Shown: positions 14,817-23,281 of the stretch, piece after piece
Layout of the letters: each line of letters starts with the position of its first letter
Position numbering within the stretch: the first letter of the stretch is position 1
Source: Nocardia stercoris
GTDB lineage: Bacteria; Actinomycetota; Actinomycetes; Mycobacteriales; Mycobacteriaceae
Length of the DNA: 64,000 nucleotides
Assembly (NCBI RefSeq): GCF_003696265.1
Contig: NZ_RFFH01000005.1
Coordinates: 248,001-312,000 of the forward strand
Reading direction: 5' to 3'
Program-made: the position numbers and the translations under genes
Notes under the pieces: model-generated
The model's input: only the letters and a program-made list of their open reading frames with translations
Database searches by the model: none
What the model was told of the DNA's origin: nothing

Positions 14817-16982
14817 GTGACAGGCAGCCCCTCTGACGTGCCCCCGCCGCTTCCGGGCCGCCGGGACGGCGACGCGTCCGCCCCGCCGCCGGCCCCGAGC
14901 GGTCCACCTCCGCTGCCGGGTGCCGGCGCCCCGCCGCCACTCCCCGGCAACTCCGCCGGCCCCGCGGGCCCGCCGCCGCTGCCCAGCGGCGCGCCGAATA
15001 CGCCCGCCCAACCCGCGCCACCCACCGTCGTCTACGGCGGAAACTCCGGCGCGGGCGGACATCTCCCGCCCCCGGCGCGGCCGGGCGCCGTGCCGCCGCC
15101 GACCGGCGCACCAGGCTATGCGCCCCCGCCGCTGCCGCCCGGTGCGCCGGGCAACCCGCCGCTCCCGCCGCAGAGTAATCCGCGGGGTCAGGTGCCTCCG
15201 CCCCCGCCCGGGCCGCACGGCCAGGTGCCGCCGATGCCTTCTGCTGGCGCGCAGGGGAATACGCCGCCCCCGCTCCAGGGTGGACCGCAGGGGCAGGTGC
15301 CGCCGCCGCTGTCTAGTGGTCCCCACAGCCAGGTGCCGCCGCCCCCGCCCGGCCCCCAGGTGCCGCCGCCGTCGGCAGGTCCCCACGGGCAGGTGCCGCC
15401 GTTGCCTTCTGCTGGTGCACAGGGGAATACGCCGCCCCCGCTCCAGGGTGGACCGCAGGGGCAGGTGCCGCCGCCGCTGTCGAGCGGTCCCCAGGGCCAG
15501 GTGCCGCCGCCCCCGCCCGGTGCACAGGGGTATGCGTCGCCGGCCGGTCCGCAGGGCTATGCGCCGCCGCTGGTTCCCGGGAACATGCCGCCCGCGCCGC
15601 AGGGGTACGGGCAGGTTCCGCCGCCCGGGTACGGCACTCCCGCACCGGGATTCGGCCCGCCACCCGGGTACGCGCCAGGGCCCGGTGGCGCACCGGGATT
15701 CGCGCCACCCGCGGCCGGCGGCCCGGCGATCGGGGTCACCTTCAGCCCGTCCGCGCAGCCGCCGGTCGAGAAGGCCGCGCCCGCATCGGAATCCGACGAT
15801 CCGAACCCCGGCGACCGGGCGATGCTGCACCGCACCGAGCTCACCCGCACCTATCCCTGCGCGAACTGTGGCTCCCAGCTGGCGTTCGATCCGGCCAGTC
15901 AGAAGCTGCGCTGCCCGAGTTGCGGCAACTACGCCGAGATCAGCGCGCCGCGCGAGCAGATCGTGGCCCACGATCTGGCCTCGGCCATGGCGCAGCTGCG
16001 GGAATGGCAGGCCGAGGACGCCGGTCCGCAGCTGACCGGCGACCACGAGGTCAAATGCCAGAACTGTGGTGGTACCACGGCTTTCGCGGGCACGCTGACC
16101 GCCACCCGGTGCCCGTACTGCGCCACCCCGATCCAGCGCGACGATGTGTACAACGCGCCGGCCCGGCTGCCGGTGGACGGCGTCCTGCCGTTCCGGATCG
16201 ACGAGAAGACCGGCCGGTCGCTGGTCGAGAAGTGGGTGTCCGGCCGGTGGTTCGCGCCGTCGGACTTCAAGAAGTACAAGCGGCTCGGGTCGTTCGCCAG
16301 CGTTTATCACGCGTACTTCACCTACGACGCCGAGACCAGCACCTGGTACACCGGTGAGCAGGGCATCGAGTACACCGTGCAGGTGGGCCGCGACGACGAC
16401 GGCGACCCGATCTACGAGACCCGGGTGAACTGGTATCCGGTCTCCGGTCAGGTCGACAACGAGTTCGCCGACCTGCCGGTTCTGGCCAACACCGAGATCG
16501 ACCGCAGCCGGGTGAAGGCGCTGGAGCCGTGGCCGATCGCGGAGGCGATCAGCTACTCGCCCGAGTACCTCGCCGGCCACCTGGCCCGGACCTACGACCA
16601 GGACGCCGAACAGGCCTTCCCCGAGGCGCGCCAGCAGATGGAGAGCGCCATCGAATCCACGGTCCGCGCCGATATCGGTGGTGACCAGCAGCGCATCCAC
16701 GACCTGCGGTCCACCTGGAACCAGCTGGCGTACAAGCATGTGCTGCTGCCGATCTGGCTGCTCACAGTCGTCTACGGGGACAAGCCGTTCCAGGTCTACA
16801 TCAACGGCCTGACCGGTGAGGTGTCCGGTGAGCGGCCGTGGAGCAAGGTGAAGCTGTTCTTCGCGATCCTCGCCGCGGTGCTGGTGATCGTCGCGATCAT
16901 CGCGATCTTCGTGGCGACCAGGCATCCGCACACGACACCGACTCACCACTACTCGCCGCCACCCGCCACCCATCATCGGTAA
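14817..16982 (+). CDS. Proline-rich zinc-ribbon membrane protein
   Basis: A 721-residue protein. Residues 1-320 are very proline/glycine/glutamine-rich, with repeats of GPQGQVPPPL and GAQGNTPPPLQ. Two zinc ribbons follow, CANC...CPSC at about residues 348-370 and CQNC...CPYC at about 414-440, then an alpha/beta domain and a single C-terminal TM (LFFAILAAVLVIVAIIAIFV, residues ~680-702) with a His-rich tail. The central part resembles the helicase-like zinc-ribbon proteins found next to SPFH genes (YdjI-associated type). GTG 14817 follows CTGGAGG. Topology suggests a cytoplasmic N-terminus tethered to the membrane. The proline tract is a candidate ligand for the GYF domain encoded upstream. 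Confidence 0.78.
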   Translation: MTGSPSDVPPPLPGRRDGDASAPPPAPSGPPPLPGAGAPPPLPGNSAGPAGPPPLPSGAPNTPAQPAPPTVVYGGNSGAGGHLPPPARPGAVPPPTGAPGYAPPPLPPGAPGNPPLPPQSNPRGQVPPPPPGPHGQVPPMPSAGAQGNTPPPLQGGPQGQVPPPLSSGPHSQVPPPPPGPQVPPPSAGPHGQVPPLPSAGAQGNTPPPLQGGPQGQVPPPLSSGPQGQVPPPPPGAQGYASPAGPQGYAPPLVPGNMPPAPQGYGQVPPPGYGTPAPGFGPPPGYAPGPGGAPGFAPPAAGGPAIGVTFSPSAQPPVEKAAPASESDDPNPGDRAMLHRTELTRTYPCANCGSQLAFDPASQKLRCPSCGNYAEISAPREQIVAHDLASAMAQLREWQAEDAGPQLTGDHEVKCQNCGGTTAFAGTLTATRCPYCATPIQRDDVYNAPARLPVDGVLPFRIDEKTGRSLVEKWVSGRWFAPSDFKKYKRLGSFASVYHAYFTYDAETSTWYTGEQGIEYTVQVGRDDDGDPIYETRVNWYPVSGQVDNEFADLPVLANTEIDRSRVKALEPWPIAEAISYSPEYLAGHLARTYDQDAEQAFPEARQQMESAIESTVRADIGGDQQRIHDLRSTWNQLAYKHVLLPIWLLTVVYGDKPFQVYINGLTGEVSGERPWSKVKLFFAILAAVLVIVAIIAIFVATRHPHTTPTHHYSPPPATHHR
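15223..15520 (+). repeat. Duplicated 130-bp block within the proline-rich region
   Basis: Positions 15223-15352 and 15391-15520 are near-identical copies on a 168-bp pitch, differing by a handful of substitutions. They are in frame and encode the same QVPPxPSAGAQGNT...GP segment. Confidence 0.8.
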
Positions 16983-17024
16983 CGCATCCGCCGCACCGGA
17001 ACTCACAACACACGGAGGTCGCAG

Positions 17025-17699
17025 ATGATCCTGCTTCTGGTTCTGCTCGCCCTGCTGGTGCTGGCCGGGGGTGTGGTCGCGGTCGTGTTCGCGATCGCTC
17101 GGGGTCAGAAGCAGCAGCTCACCTCGGACAACCAGGTGGTCGCCGGGACACCGAGCCGCGCGCCGCTGTCCTGGGCCGGGTCGCACGATCCGGAGCCCCG
17201 CCTGCACCGGCGGTTGCGGGACGCCATGAAGGCGCTGCACGCGGTCAACGCCTACGACACCGCGGCCTCGCTGGGGCTGCGGGTCGCGCTGGAACAGCAG
17301 GCGCTGGCGCTCGACGACAACCTGGTCGCCATTTCCGCGCTGCCCCAGCCGCATCGGGAGCGCCAGCTGCCCGAGGCCACCCGGGCGGTCGAGGCCATCG
17401 AGGCCGGTGTCGCCCAATATGCCACGGCGGCAACCAAACCCGACGCGGCCGCGCTGGACGCCGATCTGGCGCTGGTGCAGGCCCGGGTGGACGACGCCGC
17501 GCTCATCCAGCGCAGTCTGGGCGCGGGCGGTCCGGTGCCGCCGAGCCCGTACCTCACCTCGCGCGACGCCCCGACCCAGTTGTCGGTGCCGATCGAGCCG
17601 CCGCCGAGCGCGCCCGCGGCACCCTGGCAGCCGCCGCGCAACCCGGAGGCGGAGGGTCCCGGCGCGGCCGGCCCGTCCGACGAGACCCGGCGGTTCTGA
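17025..17699 (+). CDS. Small membrane-anchored helical protein of the SPFH operon
   Basis: A 224-residue protein. Residues 1-26 are one TM helix (LLLVLLALLVLAGGVVAVVF). Residues ~60-165 are helical and partly coiled-coil (LHRRLRDAMKALHAV, RQLPEATRAVEAIEAGV), and the C-terminus is proline-rich and disordered. No named domain is recognised. The ATG follows CGGAGGTCGCAG and lies 42 bp after the zinc-ribbon gene, so the two are co-transcribed. A membrane anchor with a soluble helical body fits an adaptor in the same SPFH/zinc-ribbon complex. A strong bidirectional terminator follows. Confidence 0.7.
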   Translation: MILLLVLLALLVLAGGVVAVVFAIARGQKQQLTSDNQVVAGTPSRAPLSWAGSHDPEPRLHRRLRDAMKALHAVNAYDTAASLGLRVALEQQALALDDNLVAISALPQPHRERQLPEATRAVEAIEAGVAQYATAATKPDAAALDADLALVQARVDDAALIQRSLGAGGPVPPSPYLTSRDAPTQLSVPIEPPPSAPAAPWQPPRNPEAEGPGAAGPSDETRRF

Positions 17700-17707
17700 C
17701 CGACCGC

Positions 17708-17738
17708 CGCGGCCGGGGGCGACCCGCCCCCGGCCGCG
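17708..17738. terminator. Bidirectional terminator
   Basis: CGCGGCCGGGGGC (17708-17720) and GCCCCCGGCCGCG (17726-17738) form a perfect 13-bp stem with a 5-nt loop between two convergent genes. Confidence 0.8.
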
Positions 17739-17744
17739 AATTCC

Positions 17745-18158
17745 TCACAGCGCCAGGCACACCGAACCGAAGTTCAGGCCCGGCGCGACCTGGACCTGGA
17801 TATTGCGGGACGCGACACCCCAGTAGCTGAACTGGACCGCGGACAGCGTGTGCACGCCGGGACCGACGGGAGTCCAGCTCACTTGCGCGGTGCCGTAGGC
17901 GGGACTGGTCGCCATACCGAGGAAGCCGGTGAGGTTGTCGTAGAAATAGACCGAGTCATCGGAATTGACGGTTGCGGTCACCGTGTACTGACAACCGGTG
18001 CCGTACACACCCGCGCCGCCGATACCGAGGCCGGACGACACCGAAACACTGGTGATGTCCGCCGACGCGGCGGGGGCCGTCGATGCGATCGCGAGCGCCG
18101 CCGCGCCCAACGCTGTTGCGGCGACCGCGATTCGGGCACCCCGAAGTCGAATGTTCAT
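17745..18158 (-). CDS. Small secreted Ig-like protein
   Basis: A 137-residue protein with a Sec signal peptide (AVAATALGAAALAIASTAPAASA, cleavage after about residue 33). The mature part is predicted all-beta with alternating hydrophobics and a closing HTLSAVQFSYWG strand, like a single bacterial Ig-like domain. Two cysteines (GTGCQYT and the C-terminal SVCLAL) could form a disulfide. I chose ATG 18158, after GGGAGTAAGAGAC, because it places the signal peptide at the N-terminus. Small secreted Ig-like proteins of this type are common and uncharacterised in Nocardia-like genomes. No operon partner. Confidence 0.7.
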   Translation of the reverse strand: MNIRLRGARIAVAATALGAAALAIASTAPAASADITSVSVSSGLGIGGAGVYGTGCQYTVTATVNSDDSVYFYDNLTGFLGMATSPAYGTAQVSWTPVGPGVHTLSAVQFSYWGVASRNIQVQVAPGLNFGSVCLAL

Positions 18159-18428
18159 GTCTCTTACTCCCGTTCCCGACCGATCGCCGGCCGGTCCCGG
18201 CAATTCGGACTCGATATGTGAAAGTATCGGCGGGGGAGCGGATCCTATGAACACCTGTTCGAATTATGAATCATTTTGTGGCGCAAACTGAATCGCATCG
18301 ATTCCGCGGTGTTATGCGGGTGCCGCGCCGTGATCGTTCCCGGTGCCGGTGAGTGCCCGCCGGGCGGCCTACACTGCCCCCAGGCACCGGCCGTGCCCGA
18401 AAGCTCGAACGAGGCGAAGGATTCCGTC

Positions 18429-18812
18429 ATGCCCGTCCTGCCCTGGACCGCCGGATCGCACCGTCCCGCCGCGGCGGACCAGTTGCACGTGCTCACCTCC
18501 CGGCTGCCGTTGACCCGCTTCACCGACGTGCCGCGATTCCTGTACTGGACCTTGCGCATCCGGCGCCAGTTGGCGACCGCCCCCGGCTGCGTCGGATACA
18601 CCCTGGACGCCAAGCTCCTGCGCAAGACGTTCTGGACCCTGTCCGCCTGGTCCGACAAGCAGGCCATGGACACCTTCGCGGGCAGCGGCACGCACGCCGC
18701 GATGCTCGCCGACATGCGCGGCCGGCTCGGCGAAGCGAATTTCGTGGAGACCCGAGCCACGCCGGACCAGCTGCCGCTGTCCTGGGCCGAGGCCCGGACC
18801 CGTATCGGCTGA
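18429..18812 (+). CDS. Dimeric alpha-beta barrel (ABM/heme-oxygenase-like) protein
   Basis: A 127-residue protein. The middle has TRFTDVPRFLYWTLRIRRQLATAPGCVGYTLDA, then FWTLSAWSDKQAMDTFAGSGTH. The beta-strand/helix order and the SAWSDKQAMDTF segment match antibiotic-biosynthesis-monooxygenase-like (DUF3291-type) barrels. ATG 18429 follows GAAGGATTCCGTC; an in-frame ATG at 18276 has no ribosome-binding site and would add an unlikely Cys/Pro-rich extension. Such proteins act as small oxygenases or scavengers, but activity cannot be predicted. It stands alone. Confidence 0.65.
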   Translation: MPVLPWTAGSHRPAAADQLHVLTSRLPLTRFTDVPRFLYWTLRIRRQLATAPGCVGYTLDAKLLRKTFWTLSAWSDKQAMDTFAGSGTHAAMLADMRGRLGEANFVETRATPDQLPLSWAEARTRIG

Positions 18813-19060
18813 CCGAGCGTTACGGTTGCGCGGCGGTGGTGACGGCCCGCCGGTCGCAGCACACCGCCTAGACGATCGCGGCGCCGACCGGTTCGGTGCG
18901 CCAGGTCGACCTCGGCGCCCGCATCGCTGGACATCCACGGGTCCGGCCGAGACCACCTGCTAGTACAGGACTTGCGGGACCACGGGCCGGCGGCGCGAGG
19001 CCGCGCCGCAACTACGGCCGGGATCGACGAAGACCGGTCGGGCGACGGTTTCGGGTGGTC

Positions 19061-19921
19061 CTACCCGGTCGAATCCGGGATGCGCGTGCCGGTGACGACG
19101 GTGGCGTCGAGGTCGTCGCAGTATTCGATCGCCGCTCGCAGTCCGTGCCCGGTGAAGACCTCGGCGAGCACCGGCGCCTGCGCGGTGCTCGTCTCGACCA
19201 GTACCGTGCCGCCCGGGGCGAGCCAGTGCGGTGCCGCGGCGGCGACCCGGCGGGCGAGGTCCAAGCCGTCGGCGCCGCCGTCGAGAGCCGAAAGTGGTTC
19301 GTGGTCACGGGCTTCCGGCGGCATGTCGGCGATGTGATCGGTGGGCACGTAGGGGGTGTTCGCCGCCAGAATGTCCACCCGGCCGGCCAGCTCGGCGGGC
19401 AACGCGTCGAACAGGTCACCGGCGCAGACCCGGCCGCCGAACGGCGCCAGGTTGACGCGCGCGCACGCCACCGCGGCCGGCTCGACATCGGCGGCCCACA
19501 CCTGCGCGGCCCGGCCCGCCGCCCGCAGTTCGGTGCCGATCGCCAGGCCGAGAGCGCCGGAGCCGCAACACATGTCGAGCACGACCAGCGGGCGATCCGT
19601 ATCGGCCGCCCGCGTCAGCGCCACCTGCACCAGCCATCCGGTGCGCTGCCGGGGAACGAATACACCGGGCCCGACCCGCACCCGCAGCCCGCGAAACTCG
19701 GCCCAGCCCAACAGATGCTCGAGCGGAGTACCCGAAACCCGCTGTGTCACAAGAGCGTCGAGCTCGTCCCCGAATCCGGCCGCCTCGATCAGCAGCCGCG
19801 CCTCGTCCTCGGCGAACACACACCCGGCGGCCCGCAATCGGGCCACGACCGCCGCGGTCGCCGAATCCGCCGGTGGTACGGGCTCGGCCTGTGCCGGGTG
19901 GTGCTGATCATCGGTCCTCAC
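19061..19921 (-). CDS. PrmC-related protein-(glutamine-N5) methyltransferase
   Basis: A 286-residue class I SAM methyltransferase. The helical N-terminus (ARLRAAGCVFAEDEARLL, GTPLEHLLGWAEF) is typical of PrmC/HemK, motif I is VVLDMCCGSGALGLAIG, and motif IV reads AANTPYVPT. The strict NPPY of PrmC is NTPY here, which fits the actinobacterial PrmC-related family (TIGR03704 as I recall it) with unknown substrate. The frame stays open upstream through a GC-rich minisatellite to 20461; I start at GTG 19921 where homology-like sequence begins, although its ribosome-binding site is weak. Confidence 0.8.
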   Translation of the reverse strand: MRTDDQHHPAQAEPVPPADSATAAVVARLRAAGCVFAEDEARLLIEAAGFGDELDALVTQRVSGTPLEHLLGWAEFRGLRVRVGPGVFVPRQRTGWLVQVALTRAADTDRPLVVLDMCCGSGALGLAIGTELRAAGRAAQVWAADVEPAAVACARVNLAPFGGRVCAGDLFDALPAELAGRVDILAANTPYVPTDHIADMPPEARDHEPLSALDGGADGLDLARRVAAAAPHWLAPGGTVLVETSTAQAPVLAEVFTGHGLRAAIEYCDDLDATVVTGTRIPDSTG

Positions 19922-20048
19922 GACCGCAATTCTGCGCTGGTCCCCGATGCCGGTCTGCAACGGCCTGGCCGCATTTATACGGCGGCCCGAGAAATCGCTG
20001 CTGGCGGAGGTTCGGCTGCGCCCGGGCAGGCTCGGCCGACGCTGTCGT

Positions 20049-20363
20049 GCCCGGTCCGCGCAGCCGATGCCCGGTCCGCGCGGCTGAGGCCCGGTCCGCG
20101 CAGCCGATGCCCACTCCGCGCGGCCGAGGACCACCCGTGCAGCCGAGGACCACCCCGTGCGGCCGAGGACCACCCGTGCGGCCGATGCCCACTCCGCGCG
20201 GCCGAGGACCACCCGTGCAGCCGAGGACCACCCCGTGCGGCCGATGCCCACTCCGTGCGGCCGAGGACCACCCGTGCGGCCGATGCCCACTCCGCGCGGC
20301 CGAGGACCACCCGTGCGGCCGATGCCCACCCCGCGCAGCCGATGCCCACTCCGCGCAGCCGAG
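20049..20363. repeat. Minisatellite: 16 tandem units of 19-20 bp
   Basis: Sixteen head-to-tail units alternate between GCCCACTCCGCGCGGCCGAG-like and GACCACCCGTGCGGCCGAT-like forms (11 of 20 bp, 5 of 19 bp). The mixture of 19- and 20-bp units shifts frame repeatedly, yet several frames remain open because no unit contains a stop. It fills most of the 557-bp gap (19922-20478) between the methyltransferase start and the YdcF stop; the remainder shows no gene. Confidence 0.85.
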
Positions 20364-20478
20364 GCCGTCGGCATTCGGGTGCGCCGGTCCGCCGGCGAGC
20401 TGTGCCGTCCCCGGACACGCGCCGGGGCCGGCCCGAGCGGGCCGGCCCCGAGGCTCGGCACATCAGTGGATCAGCGGC

Positions 20479-21348
20479 TCAGCGCGAGCCCGGCAGCCCG
20501 AAGGTGCGGCTGACGTCGACGTAGATACCGCGCTGTGCGGGGCGCGTCGGCGGCAGCAGCGACGACACCAGTTCGTTGGCGGAGGTCATGGCGCCCACCA
20601 CCGGGATACCGGTGACGATGAAGTCGCCGACCGCCCGCCGGATATGGTTGGGCGAGGTCACCACGACCGCGCTGTTCGCGCCGATGTCGCGCAGCATCTG
20701 GCTGCTGTAGAGGGCGTTGCCCACGGTGGAGCCGGCCCGGTCCTCGACGTGCACGCGCGAGGCGGGGATGCCGTGCCCGATCAGCCAGCCGGCCATGGCC
20801 GCGCCCTCGGAGATGCCGTTCTGCGGGTTGCCACCGGTCACCACGATCGGCGACATGGGCGCCGCGATCGCCTGCAGCCAGGCCGCGCCGAGCCGTTCCA
20901 GCAGTTCCGAGCGCATCGTGCCGTCGGGCAGCAGCCCGTAACCGAGCACCACGATGCCGGTCTGCGGGCCGACCAGGGCCGGGAGCGGGACGGGCAGGGT
21001 GCCGACAGCCGCGCCGATCGCACCCAGCACCCCGCGCACCCCCTGCGCCATGCCGCCGTCGACGCCGGCCAGCCGGTTGAGCGCGGCCTCCCGGGTGATC
21101 AGGTCGCCGACGTAGTCGGACCAGATGGCCTGCAGGGCCAGAGCCTGGGTGTCGTCGGGGTTCTGCGCGAGCAGGGCGGCCAGGGCGCCGAGGCCGCCGC
21201 GGTCGTCACCGTTGACGAAGTTGTTCTGGGCGGTGTTGTACAGGTCGTCGGTGGGGTCGGCGAACGAGATACCGGCCGCCGGCCCGGCGACGACGATGGC
21301 GGAGACGCAGGCCGCGAAGACCATGCGTAGGCAGCGAGGGATTCTCAC
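20479..21348 (-). CDS. Exported YdcF-like (DUF218) protein
   Basis: A 289-residue protein with a signal peptide (MVFAACVSAIVVAGPAAGISFA). Residues ~30-115 are helical, and residues ~130-270 carry the DUF218 pattern: GIVVLGYGLLPDGTMRSELLERL, VVTGGNPQNGISEGAAM, and VEDRAGSTVGNALYSSQML. YdcF-type proteins bind nucleotide-like ligands in vitro, and relatives (SanA, ElyC) affect envelope integrity. Export fits a cell-wall role. The start is GTG 21348 after GAAAGGTGCC. It is divergent from the FolD-like gene. Confidence 0.82.
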   Translation of the reverse strand: MRIPRCLRMVFAACVSAIVVAGPAAGISFADPTDDLYNTAQNNFVNGDDRGGLGALAALLAQNPDDTQALALQAIWSDYVGDLITREAALNRLAGVDGGMAQGVRGVLGAIGAAVGTLPVPLPALVGPQTGIVVLGYGLLPDGTMRSELLERLGAAWLQAIAAPMSPIVVTGGNPQNGISEGAAMAGWLIGHGIPASRVHVEDRAGSTVGNALYSSQMLRDIGANSAVVVTSPNHIRRAVGDFIVTGIPVVGAMTSANELVSSLLPPTRPAQRGIYVDVSRTFGLPGSR

Positions 21349-21521
21349 TAGGGCACCTTTCGAACCAAACGGGGTTTTACCTTTTTGTTGCTGGAAAGTG
21401 ACTGACCGTCACGACCACGATACGGGTGCAACTCGGCCGAGTCGCGGATTTGTCCCGAATGGGATTCGGACACCGCGGCGCGGTGGCCGCCCGCACGACC
21501 GCGCCGGATATGGTGTGAACC

Positions 21522-22373
21522 GTGGAAACCAGTTCGCTACCGGGCAAGGAACTTGCCGCCGCTCTCAATTCCGCCACCCGTGAGCGCGCCGCCGCGCTGA
21601 CCGAATCGCGCGGCCGGGCGCCGCAGCTGATGTTGGTGGTCGCCAACGACGATCCAGCCAGCGGCTGGTACGTGAAGTCGCTGCAGCGCGCTGCGGAACG
21701 ACTCGGAATCATTTGCGACACACTCGATCTGGGTGCCACCGCCACCGCAGAGGCGATCCGCGAGCGGCTGCACGCGCTCAGTGCCGATCCGGCGGTGGAC
21801 GCAGTGATGCTGCAGACGCCGCTGCCGGCCGGGGTCGGCCTCAACGACGTCAGCATCGCCATCGCGCCGGCCAAGGACGTCGACGGCGTCAGCCCGGCGT
21901 CACTGGGCCTGCTCGCCGCCGGCCTGCCCGGCTTCCCACCCGCGACCTCCGAGGCGGTCGTGGAGTTGGCCAAGCACCACGGCGTGCCGCTGTCGGGGCG
22001 GCATGTGGCGGTGGTCGGTCGATCGAACGTGGTGGGCAAGCCGTTGGCCCAGCTGTTGCTGGCTGAGGACGCCACCGTGACGGTGTGTCACTCCCGCACC
22101 ACCGACCTGCCCGCGGCGACCTCTGCCGCCGATGTGGTGGTGGCGGCGGTCGGCCGCGCCGGTCTGATCACCGGCGACCATGTTCGCGAAGGTGCCGTCG
22201 TGATCGACGTCGGCACCAACGAGGGTCCGGACGGCGGCATCGTCGGTGACGTCGACGCCGCTTCGGTGGACGGCAAGGCCGCCGCTCTGAGTCCGGTACC
22301 CGGTGGGGTCGGCCCGGTCACCACCGCACTTTTGATGCGGCACGTGGTGACCGCGGCCGAGGCACTCGGCTGA
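21522..22373 (+). CDS. folD: FolD-like methylenetetrahydrofolate dehydrogenase with catalytic Lys replaced
   Basis: A 283-residue FolD homologue. Conserved parts include MLQTPLP, KDVDG, the NADP-site VGRSNVVGKPLAQLL and the C-terminal SPVPGGVGPVTTALL. In FolD the motif SxxYVxxK supplies the Lys (K54 in E. coli) needed for cyclohydrolysis; here the segment is SGWYVKSLQRAA, so residue 54 is Leu (codon 21681-21683). The usual PCTPxG loop reads FPPATSEA. The dehydrogenase half therefore looks intact, while the cyclohydrolase half should be impaired. An FchA-type cyclohydrolase gene 0.9 kb downstream may compensate. GTG 21522 is the chosen start; its ribosome-binding site is weak. A canonical folD may exist elsewhere. 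Confidence 0.85.
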   Translation: METSSLPGKELAAALNSATRERAAALTESRGRAPQLMLVVANDDPASGWYVKSLQRAAERLGIICDTLDLGATATAEAIRERLHALSADPAVDAVMLQTPLPAGVGLNDVSIAIAPAKDVDGVSPASLGLLAAGLPGFPPATSEAVVELAKHHGVPLSGRHVAVVGRSNVVGKPLAQLLLAEDATVTVCHSRTTDLPAATSAADVVVAAVGRAGLITGDHVREGAVVIDVGTNEGPDGGIVGDVDAASVDGKAAALSPVPGGVGPVTTALLMRHVVTAAEALG

Positions 22374-22399
22374 GCTACCGGGCGTCGCCGCCCGGTAGC
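22374..22399. terminator. Bidirectional terminator after folD-like gene
   Basis: GCTACCGGGC (22374-22383) and GCCCGGTAGC (22390-22399) pair perfectly over a 6-nt loop, between two convergent stops. Confidence 0.75.
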
Positions 22400-22406
22400 C
22401 CGGTGA

Positions 22407-23171
22407 TCACCAGTGGGTGGTCACCGGGTCGCCGACGCTGACGTTCTCGTAGTACCACTCGGCGTCGTCCGGGGCCAGGTTGATGCAGCCGTGGCTCACG
22501 TTCTCCACGCCCTGCGAATCGACCGACCACGGCGCCGAGTGCACGAACACGCCACCCGAGGTGAGCCGCTCGGCGTAGTCACCCACGAAGTAGTACCCGT
22601 CCGGGCTGCTGCGCGGGATGCCGATGGTCGCGGAGTCGAACTGCAGGTAGCGGTCGCGCTCCATGACCGGGAACGTGCCGACCGGGGTCTCGTGCCCGGG
22701 CCGTCCCATCGAGGCCGGCATCACCCGCGGCGCCTGGCCGGGGATGTACACCGTGAAGGTGTGCGCCGACATGTCCGCGTCGGCGGTGGTGCCGTAATCG
22801 GTGGTGAAATCGGTGTGGGCCCTGCCGGCCTGCACGCCGATGCCGGTGTTCGCCGGTAACGGGGCAGCGGCCTTCCACACCAGGTTCTGATCGTCGCTCC
22901 ACTGGAACGAGCCCGCGAGCGGGCCGGCCGCTGTACTGACAGCGACTGTGCGTTCGGCCGCGGCCCGGTCGGAAACCGGGTTTGCGAACCGGATGCTGAT
23001 CGGTGCCGCCACACCCACCCGTTCACCGGATGAGGGGGAGACCGAGCTCACCGCGAAGACGCGAGGCGCGATGCTGGCTGCGCCGGCTGTGCCGGTGACT
23101 GCTGCCGTAGTCGCGACCGAGGTGGCCGCGACGGCGAGCACGAGAGAGAACCGCCGAAATGACGTCCGCAT
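22407..23171 (-). CDS. L,D-transpeptidase (YkuD family)
   Basis: A 254-residue exported protein. It has a basic N-terminus and signal peptide (LVLAVAATSVATTAAVTG), one Ig-like domain (~residues 35-125) and a YkuD catalytic domain (~127-254). The active-site motif is complete: HSAPWSV followed by VSHGCINL, with catalytic Cys229. These enzymes form 3-3 cross-links in mycobacterial and nocardial peptidoglycan and underlie carbapenem susceptibility. It has a single Ig-like domain, fewer than some relatives. ATG 23171 follows GAAAGGGTGGAAAC. It is convergent with the folD-like gene and tandem with, but separated from, the cyclohydrolase gene. Confidence 0.92.
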   Translation of the reverse strand: MRTSFRRFSLVLAVAATSVATTAAVTGTAGAASIAPRVFAVSSVSPSSGERVGVAAPISIRFANPVSDRAAAERTVAVSTAAGPLAGSFQWSDDQNLVWKAAAPLPANTGIGVQAGRAHTDFTTDYGTTADADMSAHTFTVYIPGQAPRVMPASMGRPGHETPVGTFPVMERDRYLQFDSATIGIPRSSPDGYYFVGDYAERLTSGGVFVHSAPWSVDSQGVENVSHGCINLAPDDAEWYYENVSVGDPVTTHW

Positions 23172-23281
23172 GTTTCCACCCTTTCGAGTGGTTGTGGCAA
23201 GGAACGTCCCATTCTAGAACTGGACATATGCCGCAGAACAGTCAATGTGACGTAACGGTGCCCGGACCGGCGGATGTGATC

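Noticed and set aside
14505..17417. A 970-codon minus-strand open frame with Arg-rich repeats
   Set aside because: It mirrors the proline-rich zinc-ribbon gene; its repeats come from the complementary strand of the PPP-coding tract.
20049..20363. Possible CRISPR array
   Set aside because: Units are contiguous 19-20-bp tandem repeats with no unique spacers, no dyad repeat and no cas genes.
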